DNA from: M55B129 sp964506505
GTDB lineage: Bacteria > Bacillota > Dethiobacteria > DTU022
Length of the DNA stretch: 57,473 nt
Assembly: GCA_964506505.1 (NCBI GenBank)
Contig: CAZDKY010000036.1
Location: forward strand, 1 to 57,473
Reading direction: 5' to 3'
Shown here in pieces: positions 52,325-57,473 of this stretch. The translations under genes and the position numbers were made by a program. The first letter of the stretch is position 1. Every line of letters starts with the position of its first letter. A model generated the notes under the pieces. The model was not told the origin of the DNA. It searched no databases and saw only the letters and a list, made by a program, of their open reading frames with translations.

Positions 52325-54526
52325 TTAATTATTTTTACCGGAGCTGTTGGCACCATATACGTAACGTCTTACGGAATAAACATCTTTAACCTTTTTAATT
52401 TTGGCCATGATCTGATCGAGATGGGGCTGATCCCTGACAACCATGGTCATATGGATGGTAGCCAGATTATTTTTATCAGCCCGCGCCGTAACAGCAGTAA
52501 TATCTACCTTGCTTTCATTGACATCTGCCATAATGTCCGCCAGCAGGTTTTTACGATCGCTGGCGGTTATCTCGATTTCGACGGGATAGGATGCTTCTGT
52601 CTCAGCTTCCCAGGACGCTTCCAGGAAACGTTCACTTTCATTACTATGATAACGCAAATTAGGGCAATCCCGGCGGTGCACCGAGACACCCCTCCCACGG
52701 GTGGTAAAACCTATTATATCATCCCCGGGAACCGGGTTACAGCAGCGGGCTACCCGTACGAAAAGATTATCAACACCCTGAATCATTACTCCGGCCGAAG
52801 ACTGCTTGAGATGTTTAACCGGCTTCAGCTCAGGCAGAGGCTTTTCCTGATCTCTTTCGTCATTGCGTTGATTGTATTCTTCCCGCAGCCTGCTGAGAAC
52901 CTGGTTCACCGAAACCCCGCCATAGCCGACTGCCGCATAGAGATCTTCTGTGGAAAGAATATTAAAAGACCGCCCTACCTCTTCCAAAAGATCATTTTTC
53001 AAAAGCAGACGCTGCTCAACATTAATCCGGCGGATTTCCCTCTCCAGCATTTCCCGGCCTTTCTCGATATTTTCTTCCCGCCGCTCTTTTTTAAACCAGT
53101 TGCGGATCTTATTTTTGGCATGAGGTGTTTTGATTAGTTTAAGCCAGTCACGGCTTGGCGAACCATGTTTTGAGGTAATAACCTCCACCATGTTTCCTGT
53201 TTGTAATCGATAGTCAAGCGGAACAAGCCGCCCGTTGACACGGGCTCCGGTGCAGCGATTGCCGATATCGGTATGAATTTTATAAGCGAAATCCAGGGTT
53301 ATTGAACCGGCCGGCAGATCGATAACATCTCCCTTGGGAGTAAAAACAAACACTTCATCAGTAAACAGGTCGCCTTTTAGATCTTTAATAAAATCTCTGG
53401 CATCGCGATAATCATGCTGCCATTCAAGGAGCTGGCGCAGCCAGGTTAATTTTTCATCCAGCTCTCCCGAATCTTTCACTTTCTCCTTGTAACGCCAGTG
53501 AGCAGCGATGCCATATTCGGCGGTGCGGTGCATATCCCAGGTGCGGATTTGTATCTCAGCAAGTTCGTTTTCGGCGGCAAATACTGTCGTATGGAGGGAC
53601 TGGTACATGTTTGGTTTGGGCATGGCAATAAAATCTTTAAAACGCCCGGGGATCGGTTTCCAGATGGTATGAACGATCCCCAGGGTGTGATAGCAGTCTT
53701 TGACCGAATTGACAATGATTCTTACAGCTGTGAGATCGTATATTTCACTTAACTCTTTACCCTGGGTTTTCATCTTGTTGTAAATGCTGTAGAAATGCTT
53801 GGGTCGCCCCTGGATTTCAGCCTCGATCGAGGCTTCGGAAAGCTGATCCTGCAAAATCCAGATGATGCGGTTGATGAAATGTTCCCGTTCCTGTCTTTTT
53901 TTGGCCAGTTTCTCAACCAGCTGAAAATATTCAGTGGGCTGCATGTAGCGAAAAGCGAGATCTTCCAGCTCCCACTTAATCTTGTAAATCCCCAGACGAT
54001 GGGCAAGGGGTGCATATATCTCCAGAGTTTCCCTGGCGATCTCTTTCTGTTTGTGGGTGTTAAGGTAACGCAGTGTGCGAAGATTATGGGTACGGTCAGC
54101 CAGTTTGATCAAGACTACCCGAATATCCCGGGCCATAGCTATAAACATTTTGCGCAGAGTTTCAGCCTGCTGTTCTTCCTTTGAAGTAAAGTCAAGTCTG
54201 CTCAGTTTGGTTACACCATCAACCAATTCGGCAACTTCCGTTCCGAATTCTTCATGTATTTTTTCCAGGGTAATCGGGGTATCCTCGACGACGTCATGAA
54301 GAAGCCCGGCAATAATGGTCACCAGGTCCAGCTCCAGCTCAGAAAGTATTATGGCTACCCCGAGAGGATGCATAATGTACGACTCTCCGGATTCACGGAG
54401 CTGCCCTGAATGAGCCTGTAGTGAAAAATTGTAAGCTTTTTCAACCAGTTCCCAGTCCCTGAGATCCGGATAGTAACGCTCAAATTTTTTCTTAAGATCG
54501 ATTAATTTTTTCTCTTTAACTGCCAT
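52325..54526 (-). CDS. rel: Bifunctional (p)ppGpp synthetase/hydrolase Rel
   Basis: Stringent-response enzyme that makes and degrades (p)ppGpp. The 733-aa protein has a hydrolase domain with His53 and the HDxxED motif HDVVEDT (77-83), and a synthetase domain (about 225-345) with GRFKDFIAMPKPNMYQSLHTTV. The RFKD motif there is typical of bifunctional enzymes. A TGS domain (about 390-455) and a C-terminal zinc-finger/ACT region, with VARCCNPVPGDDIIGF, complete it. ATG 54526 follows GGAG. It lies between recJ and dtd in the usual recJ-rel-dtd order. Confidence 0.97.
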   Translation of the reverse strand: MAVKEKKLIDLKKKFERYYPDLRDWELVEKAYNFSLQAHSGQLRESGESYIMHPLGVAIILSELELDLVTIIAGLLHDVVEDTPITLEKIHEEFGTEVAELVDGVTKLSRLDFTSKEEQQAETLRKMFIAMARDIRVVLIKLADRTHNLRTLRYLNTHKQKEIARETLEIYAPLAHRLGIYKIKWELEDLAFRYMQPTEYFQLVEKLAKKRQEREHFINRIIWILQDQLSEASIEAEIQGRPKHFYSIYNKMKTQGKELSEIYDLTAVRIIVNSVKDCYHTLGIVHTIWKPIPGRFKDFIAMPKPNMYQSLHTTVFAAENELAEIQIRTWDMHRTAEYGIAAHWRYKEKVKDSGELDEKLTWLRQLLEWQHDYRDARDFIKDLKGDLFTDEVFVFTPKGDVIDLPAGSITLDFAYKIHTDIGNRCTGARVNGRLVPLDYRLQTGNMVEVITSKHGSPSRDWLKLIKTPHAKNKIRNWFKKERREENIEKGREMLEREIRRINVEQRLLLKNDLLEEVGRSFNILSTEDLYAAVGYGGVSVNQVLSRLREEYNQRNDERDQEKPLPELKPVKHLKQSSAGVMIQGVDNLFVRVARCCNPVPGDDIIGFTTRGRGVSVHRRDCPNLRYHSNESERFLEASWEAETEASYPVEIEITASDRKNLLADIMADVNESKVDITAVTARADKNNLATIHMTMVVRDQPHLDQIMAKIKKVKDVYSVRRYVYGANSSGKNN

Positions 54527-54718
54527 AAAATACAACTCCGGCTAATTGTCATAATCTTGCTTAAAAAAGCAGGTAGACCGGGTAATCAAATTTTTACCCT
54601 GATAAATTCCATCGATCGTGTCTGCTTTCTATAATACTAAAAAATAGTCCCAAATACCACAGGCCGCTATTTTATATGCGTTAAATAATTTCTAAATTTT
54701 CCGCGGAGATCTCCTGTC

Positions 54719-57145
54719 TTAACCTTCACCAAGAGTCTTTAGCGAGGCGGCAATTTCTTTGAGCGATCCTTCAAGGTACAGACACTGAAACTGTTCACAG
54801 CTTTCACACAGTTCTACAACTTCCTGCCAGGCCGGAGAATTTTTGAGGCAGTCCGGCCAGGACTTGAGAATCTCACTCCGGTCCTCCGCACTGCAATGTT
54901 CCTGCAAAAGTCCGATTTCGCCTAAAATTTCCTCCATTCGGCAAAGGTAACTGCCAGCTGGTTTGAACCCGAGGGTATTTTTAACTAGATCAGCCAGCTG
55001 TTCAGAAAGGTTACTGCTGCCCGATGCCGAAAAAGAAAATACGATTTTTTTCAGTATTTCAAAGGTAGGCAATGAATATTCGATTAAGGCACGGTTGCGC
55101 CGCCTGTCTTTTTCATTATAAAGAAGGTAAACTTTTGTTCTTTCACCTGATCTATCATCGATAAAAAGTGGACGTAACAGATTGCCAGAAAGAGGCAGAT
55201 CATAGAATATTACGCTTTTAAAGTTTGCAGGTATAATCCTGTGTTCGTTGTTCGAACCGCTGGTTAAAAAACACAGCTTTTTGCCACAGGAACAATAATT
55301 TTGGATTTCTTTCATTCTGGCGCTTGTTGAAACAAAAATTGCCGTATTGCTTTCTTTGTTGTGAACCAAATCTTTTAAAAAATTTATGCGGCTCTTAAGG
55401 CCCCGCAGATCCACTATTTCCATTGCCTCAAAATCTTCGCTGTCGCAGTAACGCAAATCCCGGGCTTCCACATCTATAGTCTTTTTCTGGCGGAAAAAGC
55501 CTTCTTTTATTTTCACGGCCAGATCAACTTTTCTGTGCTTTTGCAAAAGCGGTTCGAGATAAGCGCCTGAAAAAATGATTGGATCAAGCGTAAGACCGTT
55601 CTGGCTTACCTTAATTTTGAGATGTTTTTTATCTTTCCCCACGAGGCGCCATGACTTCAGATCCCAATTTGAGCTGAAAAACAGGGGGGCGGGATTGCCT
55701 TCTCCGAAAGGTTGAAACAGTTTAAGCCTGTCGATCAGGCTGAAGTTTATGTCATCACCGGACAGTTCTGCTTCGAGATAAAGTTTTGGCTTCAACTGTT
55801 CCGGTTTAATCCTGGCCCGGGCATAGCAATAAAGGCTATCCTGTAATTTTTCTATGTTGTCGGCGGTTACAGAAAAACCGGCTGCCTGTTCATGTCCGCC
55901 AAAACGTTCCATGAAGGATGCACTCCCGGCAAGAGCTTCTGTAATATCAAAACCACTGATGCTTCGCGCGGAGCCCCTCCCCTCGTTCCCATCCAGAGCA
56001 ATAAGGACAACAGGACGGTTATATTTTTCGACCAGGCGGGAGGCAACAATGCCGATTACACCATGATGCCACCCGTTGCCGGCCAGGACAATAATCTTTT
56101 CATCTTCAGCAAGTGGCCCCTCAAGGGCTGCTTTTTCAGCTTCCTTGAGTATTTTTCGTTCAACATCCCGGCGCTGTCTGTTGGCATCGTGCAGCTCTCC
56201 GGCCAGTATCACGGCCCGTTTTTGGTCGTCGGTCAGCAGCAGTTCGGCCGCCGGACCGGCCTCCCCCATTCTGCCGGCAGCATTGATTGAAGGAGCAAGA
56301 ATAAATGACAGTGCAGTAGCGGATAGGTTCCCCAAATCGAAGTTTACAACGTCCGCAAGCGCCTGAAAACCAATTCTTCGTTTCTGCTGCAGGATCTCCA
56401 GGCCTGCGGAAACAATCAACCGGTTTTCATCGATCAGGGGGACCACATCGGCGGCCGTGCCAAGGGCTGCAAGATCGAGCAGATCAACAGGCAGATCCCG
56501 TCCTGCTTTTTCACCCAGGGCAGATGCTATTTTAAAAGCTATGCCAGCTCCGGAAAGTTCTTTAAAGGGGTAGAAACAGCGTTTTTGTTTGGGATTTATT
56601 ACGGCAAGCGCGCTGGGAAGAGAACCGAGAGGTTCATGATGATCGGTAATAATCAAATCAAGACCGAGGGAAAGCGCATAGTCAGCTTCTTCAACAGCAC
56701 TTATCCCGCAATCGACAGTTACGATAAGTGAAGCTCCTTTTTCCTGAAAACTTTTTAGCGAATCTGAATGAAGCCCGTACCCTTCGGCAAACCTGTTGGG
56801 CAGGTAATATACCACACTGCCGCCAAGGGATCGCAGCATTTGGACCAGAATAACAGAGGCAGATATCCCGTCCGCATCGTAATCACCGTGGACAATTATG
56901 TTTTCTCCTTTTTCTAAAGCTTTAAAAAGTCTGGCCACTGTTTCTTCCATTCCCTGCATCTGCCAGGGTGAATGGAAATGATCGGTTGTCGGCTGTAAAA
57001 AAGCCCTTGCTTTTTCTGTACTGTCAATACCCCTGTTTAAAAGAAGTCGTGTCAGAACGGGAGAAAAGCTCAGTTCCCTTGAAAGAAAAGCAGATTCCTG
57101 TTCAAAATCGGTTTTGAAGATCCACTGTTTGCCTGCGAGGCTCAT
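54719..57145 (-). CDS. recJ: Single-stranded-DNA-specific exonuclease RecJ
   Basis: 5'-to-3' ssDNA exonuclease used in recombination and repair. The 808-aa protein has the DHH domain with DYDADG (88-93), VDCG (144-147), DHH (168-170) and a further INPKQ region. The DHHA1 domain follows with SINAAGRMGEAGPA and GRGSARSISGFDITEAL, then the OB fold (about 455-575), and a C-terminal extension of about 235 residues seen in Firmicutes RecJ. Its ATG overlaps the stop of the LapA-like gene (ATGA). The 192-nt gap to rel could hold the rel promoter; I could not assign one securely. Confidence 0.96.
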   Translation of the reverse strand: MSLAGKQWIFKTDFEQESAFLSRELSFSPVLTRLLLNRGIDSTEKARAFLQPTTDHFHSPWQMQGMEETVARLFKALEKGENIIVHGDYDADGISASVILVQMLRSLGGSVVYYLPNRFAEGYGLHSDSLKSFQEKGASLIVTVDCGISAVEEADYALSLGLDLIITDHHEPLGSLPSALAVINPKQKRCFYPFKELSGAGIAFKIASALGEKAGRDLPVDLLDLAALGTAADVVPLIDENRLIVSAGLEILQQKRRIGFQALADVVNFDLGNLSATALSFILAPSINAAGRMGEAGPAAELLLTDDQKRAVILAGELHDANRQRRDVERKILKEAEKAALEGPLAEDEKIIVLAGNGWHHGVIGIVASRLVEKYNRPVVLIALDGNEGRGSARSISGFDITEALAGSASFMERFGGHEQAAGFSVTADNIEKLQDSLYCYARARIKPEQLKPKLYLEAELSGDDINFSLIDRLKLFQPFGEGNPAPLFFSSNWDLKSWRLVGKDKKHLKIKVSQNGLTLDPIIFSGAYLEPLLQKHRKVDLAVKIKEGFFRQKKTIDVEARDLRYCDSEDFEAMEIVDLRGLKSRINFLKDLVHNKESNTAIFVSTSARMKEIQNYCSCGKKLCFLTSGSNNEHRIIPANFKSVIFYDLPLSGNLLRPLFIDDRSGERTKVYLLYNEKDRRRNRALIEYSLPTFEILKKIVFSFSASGSSNLSEQLADLVKNTLGFKPAGSYLCRMEEILGEIGLLQEHCSAEDRSEILKSWPDCLKNSPAWQEVVELCESCEQFQCLYLEGSLKEIAASLKTLGEG

Positions 57146-57473
57146 GAAGGTTTTTCGTCCGCCTCATCCGTTTCAGCCAGTTCAATTTCACCTGCACCGT
57201 CATCTTCTGCTTCCACCACCAGATCTTCTTCCGGGCCGTCAGAGGCCGTCAATTCTGTTTTAACCGCTGTTGTTTCATCCCCGGCAATCTCTTCCTGCAC
57301 CGAAGAAAGTCTGTTCAACTGGCCGGTAAGAAATATCTTTTCTTCTTCCAGATCACTGATCTTTTTCTGCAACTCTTTCTTCTGTTGACGAAGCTGCCGA
57401 AAAGAAAGCGCCGATCGGATTCCACGGAAAAGGCTGAATAACCCCATCGCCATTGCCCCGATAAAACCGGCGC
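57142..57473 (-). CDS. LapA-domain (DUF1049) membrane protein, C-terminal part
   Basis: The frame is open to the window edge, so the N terminus is missing. The visible part starts with the end of a hydrophobic helix (AGFIGAMAMGLFSLFRGI). A basic coiled coil (about LRQQKKELQKKISDLEEEKIF) and an acidic tail rich in Glu and Asp follow. That helix-then-coil layout fits LapA-like proteins, which have two membrane helices and a cytoplasmic coiled coil and often precede recJ in Firmicutes. The in-frame ATG at 57453 lies within the helix and is unlikely to be the true start. The gene overlaps recJ and is likely co-expressed. Confidence 0.7.
   Translation of the reverse strand, partial: AGFIGAMAMGLFSLFRGIRSALSFRQLRQQKKELQKKISDLEEEKIFLTGQLNRLSSVQEEIAGDETTAVKTELTASDGPEEDLVVEAEDDGAGEIELAETDEADEKPS

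Overview
The window looks like chromosomal housekeeping DNA from an anaerobic, low-to-mid GC member of the Firmicutes (Bacillota), most likely class Clostridia or a relative. The reasons are gene order and RNA content: a division and cell-wall (dcw) cluster running mraZ-rsmH-ftsL-pbp to ftsQ-ftsA-ftsZ, the pgeF-yggS-yggT-ylmH-divIVA-ileS string behind a T-box leader, yicC-remA-gmk-rpoZ-coaBC-priA-def-fmt-rsmB-prpC-prkC-rsgA-rpe, rel-dtd-hisS-aspS followed by a 6S RNA, an oxygen-sensitive class III ribonucleotide reductase, and a SpoIIM-family protein. The species cannot be named from the sequence alone. Nearly everything is on the minus strand. Only a spoIIM-like gene and an rqcH/fbpA-like gene lie on the plus strand. 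No rRNA, tRNA, CRISPR array, prophage or intact transposase was seen.

Reading in the direction of transcription (high to low coordinates): 57.5-51.9 kb holds a partial LapA-like membrane protein, recJ, a bifunctional rel and dtd. 51.7-48.6 kb is one open frame encoding histidyl-tRNA synthetase joined to aspartyl-tRNA synthetase, followed by 6S RNA. 48.3-45.6 kb has two tandem mgtE magnesium-transporter genes. 45.5-44.6 kb is a gene-free kilobase with a structured-RNA candidate, a foldback repeat, and the mraZ promoter with its MraZ boxes. 44.6-30.8 kb is the dcw cluster, closed by a terminator, and it lacks murE and murC. 30.7-22.9 kb has a lipoprotein, nrdD, pgeF, a HlyD-like adaptor, yggS, yggT, ylmH and divIVA, with no sepF in its usual slot. 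22.9-17.4 kb has the isoleucine T-box, ileS, lspA, lgt and rluD. 17.3-0 kb has rqcH, yicC, remA, gmk, rpoZ, coaBC, spoIIM, priA, def, fmt, rsmB, prpC, prkC, rsgA, rpe, a class V aminotransferase and an MscS channel.

Together these genes cover peptidoglycan precursor synthesis and division, envelope Ser/Thr signalling, translation (two fused synthetases, IleRS, formylation and deformylation, rRNA modification, ribosome assembly and rescue), stringent response and DNA repair. The most unusual points are the HisRS-AspRS fusion, the structured RNA plus palindromic element upstream of mraZ, the missing murE, murC and sepF, and an altered residue in the NrdD glycyl-radical motif. Many starts were moved to sites with a good Shine-Dalgarno sequence, and several of these are TTG or GTG.
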